Shown here piece by piece: positions 1-8,423 of a stretch of DNA of 64,000 bases (the stretch's first letter is position 1; every line of letters starts with the position of its first letter). Under the pieces are notes generated by a model, which saw only the letters and a program-made list of their open reading frames with translations, did not search any database and had not been told where the DNA came from. Position numbers and translations under genes: made by a program. This DNA comes from Candidatus Woesearchaeota archaeon (lineage in GTDB: Archaea > Nanobdellota > Nanobdellia > Woesearchaeales > JACJVV01), in assembly GCA_020637495.1 (NCBI GenBank), contig JACJVV010000002.1, positions 248,001 through 312,000 on the forward strand, given 5' to 3'.

Positions 1-41
1 ATAAACAAGACTAGGAGTGATGTAGCGATAGCTATGTTCTC

Positions 42-47
42 CGGAGG
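42..47 (+). promoter_or_regulatory. Strong Shine-Dalgarno of the first gene
   Basis: GGAGGT ends 8 bases before the ATG at 56. It is one of the best ribosome binding sites in the window and suggests strong translation of the small protein that follows. It also fixes the start at 56 rather than the out-of-frame ATG at 34. Confidence 0.7.
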
Positions 48-55
48 TAAACAAA

Positions 56-586
56 ATGAGTATGGGCGGAGGATCAAGTGGAGTATCCCCAATCAGAAGG
101 TCTTCAAGACCTCAAGCAAGTACATCCACTCCTGCACCAGCTGCACAAGAATTCCAACAGGCAGAGCCAGCAGATCTGGAATTGCCGATCTATGTCAGCG
201 TGGGCGGAGGTCTTAGCAACCAACGTATAGTCAAGAAACTGCCTGGAGAGGTAGGAGGAGCAGCAGCATATGATGCAACCTTGCAGACAATTGTGAAGTA
301 TGTGATCTCTCCAGATGTAGCGACAGCAGACCTTGAGGTCACAGTAGCGGAAGCAGTAAAGGATCGTCTTGAGATGCCCGATTGCAGACTGCTCATCAAT
401 AATCAAGCAGGCTTTGGGCAACCTTACAACCTAGGAAGGGAGCATCTTGAGGACAAGCTGCAGACATACTTGGTGCAGAAGGAGCAAAGAACAGGGAACG
501 GACCAGTGAAGATAAACATTTCAGACATTGCAGTTGTAACACACGACGAAGGTGGATACAGGACACTTGACTACAGGGTAAGATAA
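56..586 (+). CDS. Putative ubiquitin-like modifier precursor
   Basis: A 176-residue protein. Residues 1-40 are low-complexity (Gly, Ser, Pro, Ala, Gln) and look disordered. Residues 43-165 look like one compact alpha/beta domain. It ends with Gly166-Gly167 followed by the nine residues YRTLDYRVR. Ubiquitin-family precursors end in Gly-Gly, often with a short tail removed by a protease, and a JAMM protease, an E2-like and an E1-like gene follow on the same strand. I therefore infer a modifier matured at Gly167. I do not recognise the fold from sequence with certainty. Another Gly-Gly (67-68) lies inside the domain and is less likely to matter. The gene has a strong ribosome binding site and is followed by hairpins and a T-tract, so it may be made in excess over the enzymes downstream. 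It could instead be a structural partner of the complex unrelated to ubiquitin. Confidence 0.5.
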   Translation: MSMGGGSSGVSPIRRSSRPQASTSTPAPAAQEFQQAEPADLELPIYVSVGGGLSNQRIVKKLPGEVGGAAAYDATLQTIVKYVISPDVATADLEVTVAEAVKDRLEMPDCRLLINNQAGFGQPYNLGREHLEDKLQTYLVQKEQRTGNGPVKINISDIAVVTHDEGGYRTLDYRVR

Positions 587-643
587 TGCATCCTCGGATG
601 CATCAACAAACAATGGGCCTGAAAAGGCCTATTTTACTTTTTT
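586..643 (+). terminator. Double hairpin and T-tract after the modifier gene
   Basis: An 18-base inverted repeat (586-603, ATGCATC arms) sits on the stop codon. It is followed by GGCCT-GAAA-AGGCC (616-629) and a T-rich run (630-643). This should end or attenuate transcription between the modifier gene and the E2-like gene. Confidence 0.55.
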
Positions 644-647
644 CAAA

Positions 648-657
648 ATTTAAAAAA
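648..657 (+). promoter_or_regulatory. TATA-like box for the enzyme operon
   Basis: ATTTAAAAAA lies about 45 bases before the ATG at 698 and after the terminator-like hairpins. This is consistent with separate, weaker transcription of the E2/JAMM/E1 genes. Confidence 0.35.
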
Positions 658-697
658 TCAGTTGAGAGAGAAATATTATGAACAGAACGTGATAAAA

Positions 698-2278
698 ATG
701 GACCTACCATTACCGACGGCATTCGCAATAGCAGAACCCTGGATCCTTTATGGTAATAGATTATTTCAACCAGGTCCATCAACAGCTGATGATGAAAATT
801 ATATGGAGCTGAATGATGCAAGGTATAAGCTTGAAGAGATAGAGACACCAAATGGATTGGACAGGATCTATCTTGCAAAACATGAAGCAGAGATAGAACA
901 GTTCCAAAGGGATTATATGCAGAGTGCAATAAATTCTGAATTCAGGTCAAGAGATAGCATAAACAATGAGATAAATCAGAATAAAGTATTGAGCCTTCTG
1001 ATAACGAAGGTCCTTCCAGTCATAACAAATTTCAGTGCAAATGATCAGATCTCCAGGATCATTGATGAGGAGAATGGTATTCAGCATCAGAGCGATTTCC
1101 TTGAGACAATGGTACAGAGAGGGCGACAGAGGTCATCTTCAAGGCAAAGAAGTCAGGAAGAGGAAGATATAGCAGTTTCTGAGACAAGACGTCAGCAACG
1201 GTCTCTCATTCAGCAGATAAACCAGGAATATTCTCAGTTTGAGGATAGGCAGCAAATTAATGAGCGTATATCAAGCTTGGACATGACATTAGAGGATATG
1301 CTCACTAATTCCGCAGAAGAGCGCTTCAATACCTTAGCAGAGCAGAGCATCCTAGCAACCCATATCTTTCCTGGAAGGAATATGATGTATGAAGGAAAAA
1401 AATTTTATGAGCTTGTTACAGCAAATGATTACATCAGCTATTTCAGGGAATTCATAGATAGGGCATTCTATAATAGGTTGCAGCGTCATTCAACAAAGAC
1501 CCCTCCTGATAGGCTATATGATCTGATAAAGGAGAACATGCCTTTGATCCAGAAGAGATATCTTTCACGTCTCATGCTGAAACTGAAGACAAGCAAGATC
1601 CGCATAAATGAAGAATATTTCTTTCCTATACTTATGGCTGAAGACAGATACCAGGATATAGTGAACCGTTACAAAAAACTACTAGAGAAAAATATCAAGA
1701 TCATGGCAGTAGAGCATAATGAATTCCAGACTGCACAGATGCATCAGATACAACAGCAACGAGATATACTGTCTCAGATTGCAAATCTTGACAGGTTTGA
1801 GCTAAATGGATCAGGATATGAGAAAGTAAATGGAAGTTATTATGTCTTTGTATCAACAGGAGAATTTGCATTGAAAAGTCCACATAGGGGTGTGGCTCAA
1901 AGATATACCTGTTTTCCTAGTGCTAAAGTCGGTGTAAGAGTATCATATGGACACAATAGGTATGTAATAGACAAACCAGTAGTCATGAATAGATACAAGC
2001 ATCCTTTCCTTTCAAGCAATGATGCGATGCAAACATTGTGCACAGGGAGATATGATCTTAATCAATCATTGCGTCTTTCAGCAGAACAAGCGATACCAAC
2101 TTTGCTAAGTAAGGCTAAAGAGATTCTTCTAATGGGATATCGTGAAGGAAGCAATCCTTACTCAAGATTAGAAGGAGATCATTGGGGGCCATGGCTAACA
2201 AAAGCAGAGATAGATAGGCGAGGAGTACCATGCTTGAATGATTTTGGTGAAACAACTCAAAGGACCAGGAGGTATTGA
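698..2278 (+). CDS. Putative E2-like conjugating protein with N-terminal helical region
   Basis: A 526-residue protein from the ATG at 698; the frame is open from a TTG at 662, and GTG 689 is also possible. The first ~350 residues are charged and helical, with a Gln/Arg/Ser-rich stretch near 135-165. The last ~170 residues contain beta-strand-like segments, then His435-Pro, then 13 residues after the His a Cys (Cys448, in TLCTGRYD), then an amphipathic helix. A His-Pro pair ahead of a Cys in a Leu-Cys-x-Gly setting followed by helices is the signature of ubiquitin E2 (UBC) domains. Placement between a candidate modifier and JAMM/E1 genes supports this reading. The long N-terminal helical extension is unusual for an E2. 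A second Cys (512) near the C-terminus is an alternative acceptor. The E2 assignment is inference from motif and context. Confidence 0.5.
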   Translation: MDLPLPTAFAIAEPWILYGNRLFQPGPSTADDENYMELNDARYKLEEIETPNGLDRIYLAKHEAEIEQFQRDYMQSAINSEFRSRDSINNEINQNKVLSLLITKVLPVITNFSANDQISRIIDEENGIQHQSDFLETMVQRGRQRSSSRQRSQEEEDIAVSETRRQQRSLIQQINQEYSQFEDRQQINERISSLDMTLEDMLTNSAEERFNTLAEQSILATHIFPGRNMMYEGKKFYELVTANDYISYFREFIDRAFYNRLQRHSTKTPPDRLYDLIKENMPLIQKRYLSRLMLKLKTSKIRINEEYFFPILMAEDRYQDIVNRYKKLLEKNIKIMAVEHNEFQTAQMHQIQQQRDILSQIANLDRFELNGSGYEKVNGSYYVFVSTGEFALKSPHRGVAQRYTCFPSAKVGVRVSYGHNRYVIDKPVVMNRYKHPFLSSNDAMQTLCTGRYDLNQSLRLSAEQAIPTLLSKAKEILLMGYREGSNPYSRLEGDHWGPWLTKAEIDRRGVPCLNDFGETTQRTRRY

Positions 2279-2280
2279 AG

Positions 2281-4284
2281 ATGGATCTTGACAATATAAT
2301 CAACAATGCAATGCTTGCAGATGAAAGCAATGAGAGGAAGCAGCAGAACAGCAGAAAGCTCAGGATCACTAGAGGTGCAATGGCAAAGATTCAGCTATAT
2401 GCAGACCTGACATCAGAGACTGTAGACTCAAAGATGGAATGCTATGGATATCTACTTAGACCTAGATGGGTAGATGATGACTTGATAACTAACATCTATT
2501 TTGCAGACGACCAGCTTAATTCTGCCGCACATACATTCGTTCCAGCAGAGAAAGTTAAAGAAGCTGTAGATAAATGTGAATCAATGGACTATGAGATAGT
2601 AGGATGGTGGCATTCACACGGAGGGATAAATGTATTCCACTCAGGAACAGACATCCAGAACTTCAAGATGATACATGATGGTATATCACCAAATACGCTC
2701 TATTCATACCAGAAAGCAGCATACCAGGTCGATGAAGAAAGGAAGAGGGTTGTGTTCGGCGACATTGCTCTGCTTAACCTGACTGAAGAACAGATTAGGA
2801 TATTCAAGGATGCGAGTATTTCAACGATGAAGAAGGTTCAGCAGGATCCTTATGCATTCAGTCTTGTCGTCAACAATGCGCAAGACCGTTATCTTGAGAA
2901 GATGACAAAGACAAAAGCAGGACAGGGATTCAGGAGAAACGAGCCATTCCATCCGACCCTTCAGGTTGAGAAAGTGGATGACGATCTTGAGTTCCTTGTA
3001 GCAGACATAGAATGGGAAGTTAGAGAGAAGATAATCGTGAATGATTTCTACAGCAGGGATCGTAATGATGTGACTGAATACACTACAGAGGCGATGGACC
3101 AGCTTGAAGCTAAAGTAGATGATTTCCTGAAAAAAGCGATTGTATACTCTGCAACTGGAAGATTCAAGAGCGCAATACTTGATATTGCAACTAATGCAAG
3201 GACGATCTATGATGCGTTATCCTTAGCTCAGAAAGATAGAGAGGCAGCGACATTAAATGAAGAAGAGGTTGAGGCAACTGCATCAAAAGAGGCTATATCT
3301 CTCTATCTTGCTGAAATAGCACCAGAGAAGTATGGTTCATGGGCAAAGAAGATACACTTATTTGACAGGCAGCACATAATAGGCATGAAGTTCCTAGATG
3401 ATTTCATCAAAGCAGCAGAAAAAGGTACTCAAGCGCAAGATAAAGTGTTCCAGGATTACAGCAGGATAGCCAAAACGCTGGATAAATCATTCAGGATAGC
3501 TGATGCAGGCATGAAAGCTCTTACTAAGTATGCAATGGAATCAATTACTGATTACAATGATGAGAAAGGGCACAAATATAAGAATTTGATAGGAGCTATC
3601 CTGACGAAGATGTCAGATGATGACTTCTACTTCTTCGAGAAAGCGGTCCAGTCATCATTGAGCAACAGGAATTCAGCAAGGAAACAGATGTTTATATGGG
3701 AGAACAGATTCCAGATATGTGATCAGCTGACTGCAGATGTATATTTCTATGAAGCAAATAGAAGAAAGGCAATAGCAAAAGAAGGAGGCAGCTTAAACTT
3801 CACCAAAAGAGAGCAAACTGTCGATTTCCTGACAAAATTTGCAGAGGAATATGAGAGAGGAGGAGATAATCTAGACACAATAATTGAACAGAGACTGCTG
3901 TCAAGCTATATGTCTCCTGCAAAATTCGCAAAATATGACGATGGTTCTTATGGCAGACGGATGACAAGACAAGGAAGGATATGCCAGCAGCAAAATGCAT
4001 TTGACATCTATGGGACGGGAAACTATGGGATTATAAAAAGCATAGCTGCAGATGATTCAGAGACTGGAACTGCAAAACTAAACGGGAAACCATATGAGAT
4101 GCCAGTCAAGGTCAGAGTCAATGGTCCACAGGCCAGCAAATCAGTAGATGTTAGTGAAGATGAGATAATACGGGGGATTGAACAGGGAACAACAGCTATA
4201 CCTCCAACGCCTAGCACAACACGAGTCTATAATACTCAGTACCCATTATTGAAGAGAGTGATAAGATTATTCACAGGGGATTAG
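2281..4284 (+). CDS. JAMM/MPN (Mov34/PAD-1-type) metalloprotease with large helical C-terminus
   Basis: A 667-residue protein. The ATG at 2281 is chosen because AGGAGGT ends 7 bases upstream. Residues ~26-200 form an MPN domain with a complete JAMM zinc motif: Glu53, His111-x-His113, then seven residues, Ser121-x2-Asp124. JAMM proteases cut isopeptide or linear bonds after the C-terminal Gly-Gly of ubiquitin-like proteins. The intact ligands predict an active enzyme that could mature the modifier and/or deconjugate it. Residues ~200-560 are long charged helices not seen in minimal JAB proteins. The C-terminal ~100 residues are more beta-like. The gene starts 2 bases after the E2-like stop and ends 1 base before the E1-like start, so it sits in a tight operon. 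Confidence 0.85.
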   Translation: MDLDNIINNAMLADESNERKQQNSRKLRITRGAMAKIQLYADLTSETVDSKMECYGYLLRPRWVDDDLITNIYFADDQLNSAAHTFVPAEKVKEAVDKCESMDYEIVGWWHSHGGINVFHSGTDIQNFKMIHDGISPNTLYSYQKAAYQVDEERKRVVFGDIALLNLTEEQIRIFKDASISTMKKVQQDPYAFSLVVNNAQDRYLEKMTKTKAGQGFRRNEPFHPTLQVEKVDDDLEFLVADIEWEVREKIIVNDFYSRDRNDVTEYTTEAMDQLEAKVDDFLKKAIVYSATGRFKSAILDIATNARTIYDALSLAQKDREAATLNEEEVEATASKEAISLYLAEIAPEKYGSWAKKIHLFDRQHIIGMKFLDDFIKAAEKGTQAQDKVFQDYSRIAKTLDKSFRIADAGMKALTKYAMESITDYNDEKGHKYKNLIGAILTKMSDDDFYFFEKAVQSSLSNRNSARKQMFIWENRFQICDQLTADVYFYEANRRKAIAKEGGSLNFTKREQTVDFLTKFAEEYERGGDNLDTIIEQRLLSSYMSPAKFAKYDDGSYGRRMTRQGRICQQQNAFDIYGTGNYGIIKSIAADDSETGTAKLNGKPYEMPVKVRVNGPQASKSVDVSEDEIIRGIEQGTTAIPPTPSTTRVYNTQYPLLKRVIRLFTGD

Positions 4285-4285
4285 A

Positions 4286-5959
4286 ATGAACACAAGAAGA
4301 ACTGGACTGGATAGCATACTTTTTCAAGTAGTAGAGAACGATGGAATCAATTCATCTTCTAGAAGAAGGGCTATCCAAGCAACAAATGCAAGGAATTCAG
4401 AAGATCCAAATAACAATATGGTTACTGAAGATGAATCAGTGCAGGAGAGTAGATATCACAGGCAAGCAGCACTGCTTGAGAATCAGGGTTGGGACCAAGG
4501 CAAGCTAACAGATGCAAGAGTGGCAGTAATAGGTTCTGGCGCACTGGCCCACTATTCAGCATTGACATTATCAGCTTTCGGATTCGGTCACATAGAACTA
4601 TATGGACAAGGCAAGATAGATGCTAAGATCTCTGCATCATTCAATAGAGGAAGACAGGATATACCAAGGTCAACAATAATTAAAGCATATTCTGATGGAT
4701 TCATGTACTATGAATCACGTGAGGGCCAATCAAGAGCAAAAGCGCTTGAAGAGATAATATCAAAGATCAACCCGGAGATAAGATTTTCCGGCATAAATCT
4801 TGGGTTGCAACGCCCTGAGAATGCAGCATTGCTTGGGCAACAGGATCTGATAATCGAGGCTACTAATGATATAGAATCAAAGCTCACCGTTCTTGAATAT
4901 GCAAGGCAGAGGAATATCCCTGTGGTATCAATGTCAGCTGGTCAGCATAAAGGAGGGATAGGTATTTATTCATCAAACGATCATACGAATCAGCAGAAAT
5001 TCGAGAATCTGCTTTTCTACGACCAGAAAAATGAAGCACAAGACCCTATAGTGTCACAAGTAATATCAGGCATAGGTATAGAAGAGGCACGAAAGATAAT
5101 CAATCCTATGAATGGTGAGAATCCTCTTGAAGATATAGTCATCTACAACTTGCTGGCAAATGATAGGTTCTCACACAATCTGAACAAGAATATAGATGTT
5201 CCTTATGATCTCTCAGGAAAGAATGTATGTTTAGTAGGTGCAGGGGCATTAGGAAACTTCGTAGGATTAGGGCTTGCATTGAGAAACGTAGGGAATCTTG
5301 TTGTTGTAGATTTTGATACGACAGAGATAACAAATCTTAACAGGCAGATACTGCTTTATGATGGAGTCGGCAACTCAAAAGCAAGAGCGCTTGTCACAAA
5401 ACTGAAAGCGATAAACCCTGATGGCAATTATCGCGCAAAAGTAGATAAGATAACACCTGAATCTGGAGAATTCTTCAAGAGAAATAATTTTGACCTTATC
5501 ATTGATACAGTAGACAACAACAAAGCTCGAGCTGTCATAAATTACTTTGCATTGAAATATGATATACCATTCATAAGCGGAGGGACAAGATACAATTCTG
5601 GTCAAGTCAATATATATGTGCCTGGAGAATCAGGATGCTTGAACTGTCAAGCAGATATAGACCAGCTTGCATTAGGCAACTATAGACGAGACCGAGAGAA
5701 TCATAGTTGCATCTATGCTGCTCAGCCAAGTGTAATAACATCAAACCAGATCACAGGTGGACTGATGGTAGGTGAAGCCACAAATGTTCTTGATCGTGCA
5801 TATGGTGATTTTGCCAAAGGAGAGATAAAATTCGTATCAAATGAGTCTGATAGGATGAAGTTGCTTCCACCACCAGTCAATAGTTGCGGTTGCAGGCATG
5901 ATAAAGAATCTCTAGACAATTGGCTTGAGAAAATGAGGGGTGTTTATGATGGGAATTGA
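4286..5959 (+). CDS. E1-like activating enzyme with two ThiF/Rossmann folds
   Basis: A 557-residue protein with two tandem ThiF-type nucleotide-binding folds. The first (about 75-290) keeps GSGALA (83-88) but lacks the Asp and Asn-x-x-Arg motifs needed for adenylation. The second (about 308-505) has GAGALG (318-323), DFD (342-344), NLNRQ (350-354), Lys365 and Asp408, all expected for ATP binding and C-terminal adenylation. Cys451-x2-Cys454 and Cys534-x-Cys536 should bind a structural zinc, as in MoeB/ThiF. Cys475 is a candidate catalytic or persulfide Cys. Bacterial and archaeal E1-like proteins are usually homodimers of one fold; an inactive fold followed by an active fold in one chain is the layout of eukaryotic E1. 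The enzyme should activate the C-terminus of the modifier encoded at 56-586. Confidence 0.85.
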   Translation: MNTRRTGLDSILFQVVENDGINSSSRRRAIQATNARNSEDPNNNMVTEDESVQESRYHRQAALLENQGWDQGKLTDARVAVIGSGALAHYSALTLSAFGFGHIELYGQGKIDAKISASFNRGRQDIPRSTIIKAYSDGFMYYESREGQSRAKALEEIISKINPEIRFSGINLGLQRPENAALLGQQDLIIEATNDIESKLTVLEYARQRNIPVVSMSAGQHKGGIGIYSSNDHTNQQKFENLLFYDQKNEAQDPIVSQVISGIGIEEARKIINPMNGENPLEDIVIYNLLANDRFSHNLNKNIDVPYDLSGKNVCLVGAGALGNFVGLGLALRNVGNLVVVDFDTTEITNLNRQILLYDGVGNSKARALVTKLKAINPDGNYRAKVDKITPESGEFFKRNNFDLIIDTVDNNKARAVINYFALKYDIPFISGGTRYNSGQVNIYVPGESGCLNCQADIDQLALGNYRRDRENHSCIYAAQPSVITSNQITGGLMVGEATNVLDRAYGDFAKGEIKFVSNESDRMKLLPPPVNSCGCRHDKESLDNWLEKMRGVYDGN

Positions 5960-6761
5960 AGACGACATAATGTCTGAGATGACACAAGGCAGATCAAATC
6001 TTCAAGATCTTGGATTGAATGAATGGGAGGATCCTGTAAAAAGGATAGCAATGATAATAGAGAATGCTACATCAAAACATAATGTTGAGAATGCAATCAG
6101 CTATGATCCTGTCCAGACTGCATACCTACAGAAATTTGCAAAACAAGAAATATTAGAAAAAAGATTAAGGACGATAAAGAAAGACTATTTCAAGGCAGTG
6201 GTATACGCTGATTTTTTCACGAGCTTTATACAGAATGACAACCAGATACTAGATACGATGCGATCACGAGTCCAGGATCTTGAATCAATTGATGAATTCC
6301 TGGATCCAGATCTAGGATTGCTAGTAAGGGTAGCTTCACTTGATTATATGGCAAAATATACTCCCCTTATTTCTAGAGACAGGAGGAAATCAGCATTTAC
6401 AAGAGCAAATGAAGAGGAACAGGTCTCTTACAGCTACATGAGGAGGGTCAATCCGATATATGAAGCAGCAGCCTCGTTGTTCTATAACCAGTTCAGCAAA
6501 GAGAAGATAAAGGAGCATCTGATGTATGCATCTGGTAATATGCAGCTTGAAGCACTGCTTTTCATTGACATCAACTTATCCTTGTATGGTGAACAAGTAA
6601 ATGAGAAAGCATATGACCGGGCTGAACGTGATATAAATGCAGTCCTTGAATCAGGTGATTATCTGCAGGCAGCTCATGATAGCATGGAAAAGATTGCAAA
6701 GAATGTCACAAGAGAGCCATTGTCAAGATATATCGCAACGATGGAGCCAACAAAGTATTAG
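5946..6761 (+). CDS. Helical protein of the conjugation operon, unknown function
   Basis: A 271-residue acidic, predominantly helical protein with no membrane segment, signal peptide or Cys cluster. I do not recognise a family. It overlaps the end of the E1-like gene by 14 bases and is preceded by a purine-rich GAGGGG site, so it is translated with that gene. Start candidates are ATG 5946 and ATG 5949. Its fixed position between the E1-like and kinase genes suggests an adaptor, substrate or scaffold for the conjugation machinery. There is no RING or other treble-clef zinc signature, so it is not an obvious E3. Confidence 0.6.
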   Translation: MMGIEDDIMSEMTQGRSNLQDLGLNEWEDPVKRIAMIIENATSKHNVENAISYDPVQTAYLQKFAKQEILEKRLRTIKKDYFKAVVYADFFTSFIQNDNQILDTMRSRVQDLESIDEFLDPDLGLLVRVASLDYMAKYTPLISRDRRKSAFTRANEEEQVSYSYMRRVNPIYEAAASLFYNQFSKEKIKEHLMYASGNMQLEALLFIDINLSLYGEQVNEKAYDRAERDINAVLESGDYLQAAHDSMEKIAKNVTREPLSRYIATMEPTKY

Positions 6762-6785
6762 GAAGAATTGAGACGTGAGATTAAG

Positions 6786-8423
6786 ATGACTAGACTGAAT
6801 ATGGACCAGAAACGTGAAATCTTAGGTTTGATAGAAAAGGATGAACTATGCAATATTGTTGTTTATCTGAATGGATTGGCCCAAGAAGATCCAGATCCAA
6901 AGGTAACGACGAGAAGAATGGGAGAATTTGGAGAATTGTATAAGAACGCTAAGAACTTCTTCTGGAGAAAGCTAGACAGGGAGCAGAAGAAGATGATGAA
7001 TCAGATAGTAGCATCAGCCTATATGCTCCATATGGATTACCTGTCTGCATCAGGATTTCTAGATGAGGATAAAGAAGCTCAAGAGACTGTCCTCAGGCTT
7101 GCAAAGTTTTATGGGAAATATGAAGCGATCGCAGCAGTCAATGGTACGGCACTGCTAAATGGGAAGAGCGAGATGATGATGCCTAGGGAGGAATATGATG
7201 CATTCCTTGAGAGAAAAGTTATCCCAAACATACCATTATTGTCTGACGGTGATGATTACTACATCGATGAAGATATCTTGAATGCAGCATTATCTGATCT
7301 CGGTAAGGATATGGCATTCCTTTCATCTATTGCAGAGAAGCTTGAAGAGGAGAGAAGCTATGATCTGCCAAGAAGGCTGTTGCTGTCAATCTATTCAGGC
7401 GATAAGAAACTGATAGCTAAGGCTGAGAAAAGCTTCAATGATCATAAAGGAATAAGGAAGAATATAGACCAGATAGTAGATGAATTATGCAAGGAAGAAG
7501 GATTTGAGGTGCAGGGAAAGATCCAAACTGGAGATGACAATGATTTCTATCCTTTGTCAGCCAACCTATGGTCAATAAAGAAGAATGATCTTGAGCTAGT
7601 CCTGAAAGAGAATATAAGGTATAGGATCGACTTCTCCTGCATTGGCGGATATAATATGGAAGTAGAACTCTATAGTAAGTTGCAGAGTGATATGCTACCA
7701 AGATTCTATGGCAAGGTAGAGAAAGGAAATAGTGAATTTATGGTGCTTGAAAAGCTTCAAGGCGATCTCTTGACTAGATACACAAACGCAGATCAGAGCA
7801 AACTCCTTGATATGCAAACATCAGTTGAGATCGTGAAACGCTTAGCAGGATTTGTAAATCATCTGAATGATATAGGCGTCATATATGCAGACATGAAAGA
7901 TAAGAATGTACTCTATGACAACGATACTGGTGAAGTCAAGATTGTTGACCTTGGTATGGCCAGCGATAGAATGTACCAACAAGTGATAGGAAATAGGAAC
8001 TATCATTTCATACATGAGATAGTATCAAATGCAGAATATGCATGTCCAGAGACTGCCTTCACTGGACGTGTCTACAAAGAAAGTGAAGTGTTCCAGCTAG
8101 GGATAATGTTCTACAAGCTTCTTACAGGCAAGCATCCATTCCATCCAGGATCTTCTGATGGGAAACATGCTACTTTTGCAACAGAGGATTATGAAGACAG
8201 GGAGAGTGAACTTATTGGCTACGCATTACCGAATATCTGGAACAGACCTTCATTCGAACAACGAGTGTTCAAGGAGAATCCAGTATTGCAAGTGTTGCTG
8301 ACACATATGCTTGATAAGGATTTCAAGAAAAGACCTTCAGCAAGCTATGTCATGAGGATATTGGATGATTTTCAGACTGAGCATTCAATAGATCCATATG
8401 ATATGAAGGAGGAATTAGCATGA
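6786..8423 (+). CDS. Protein kinase (Ser/Thr type) with N-terminal helical region
   Basis: A 545-residue protein from ATG 6786 (a TTG at 6768 is in frame). The first ~240 residues are helical and unrecognised. The C-terminal ~290 residues are a protein kinase fold. They have a Lys in LVLKENI (beta-3), a Glu in the following helix, a catalytic loop YADMKDKN with Asp369, Lys371 and Asn374, a DLG metal-binding motif (Asp388), a CPE segment standing for APE, and the helix beginning with SEVFQLGIMFYKLL. All catalytic residues are present, although His of the HRD motif is Ala. There is no membrane segment, so it should act in the cytoplasm. Context suggests it phosphorylates a component or target of the conjugation system. 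Confidence 0.8.
   Translation: MTRLNMDQKREILGLIEKDELCNIVVYLNGLAQEDPDPKVTTRRMGEFGELYKNAKNFFWRKLDREQKKMMNQIVASAYMLHMDYLSASGFLDEDKEAQETVLRLAKFYGKYEAIAAVNGTALLNGKSEMMMPREEYDAFLERKVIPNIPLLSDGDDYYIDEDILNAALSDLGKDMAFLSSIAEKLEEERSYDLPRRLLLSIYSGDKKLIAKAEKSFNDHKGIRKNIDQIVDELCKEEGFEVQGKIQTGDDNDFYPLSANLWSIKKNDLELVLKENIRYRIDFSCIGGYNMEVELYSKLQSDMLPRFYGKVEKGNSEFMVLEKLQGDLLTRYTNADQSKLLDMQTSVEIVKRLAGFVNHLNDIGVIYADMKDKNVLYDNDTGEVKIVDLGMASDRMYQQVIGNRNYHFIHEIVSNAEYACPETAFTGRVYKESEVFQLGIMFYKLLTGKHPFHPGSSDGKHATFATEDYEDRESELIGYALPNIWNRPSFEQRVFKENPVLQVLLTHMLDKDFKKRPSASYVMRILDDFQTEHSIDPYDMKEELA

Noticed and set aside
662..700. Longer E2-like protein starting at TTG 662
   Set aside because: It has no ribosome binding site, would overlap the TATA-like region, and an ATG lies just downstream. 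It is kept only as an alternative.
104..929. Minus-strand reading frames opposite the modifier and E2-like genes
   Set aside because: They lie opposite well-supported genes, have odd amino-acid composition (Cys, Ser and His runs), no ribosome binding sites and no recognisable domains.
5946..6761. RING-type E3 ligase in the conjugation operon
   Set aside because: None of the genes between 56 and 11367 has the spaced Cys/His pattern of RING or other treble-clef E3 proteins. The E1-like Cys pairs fit its own structural zinc.
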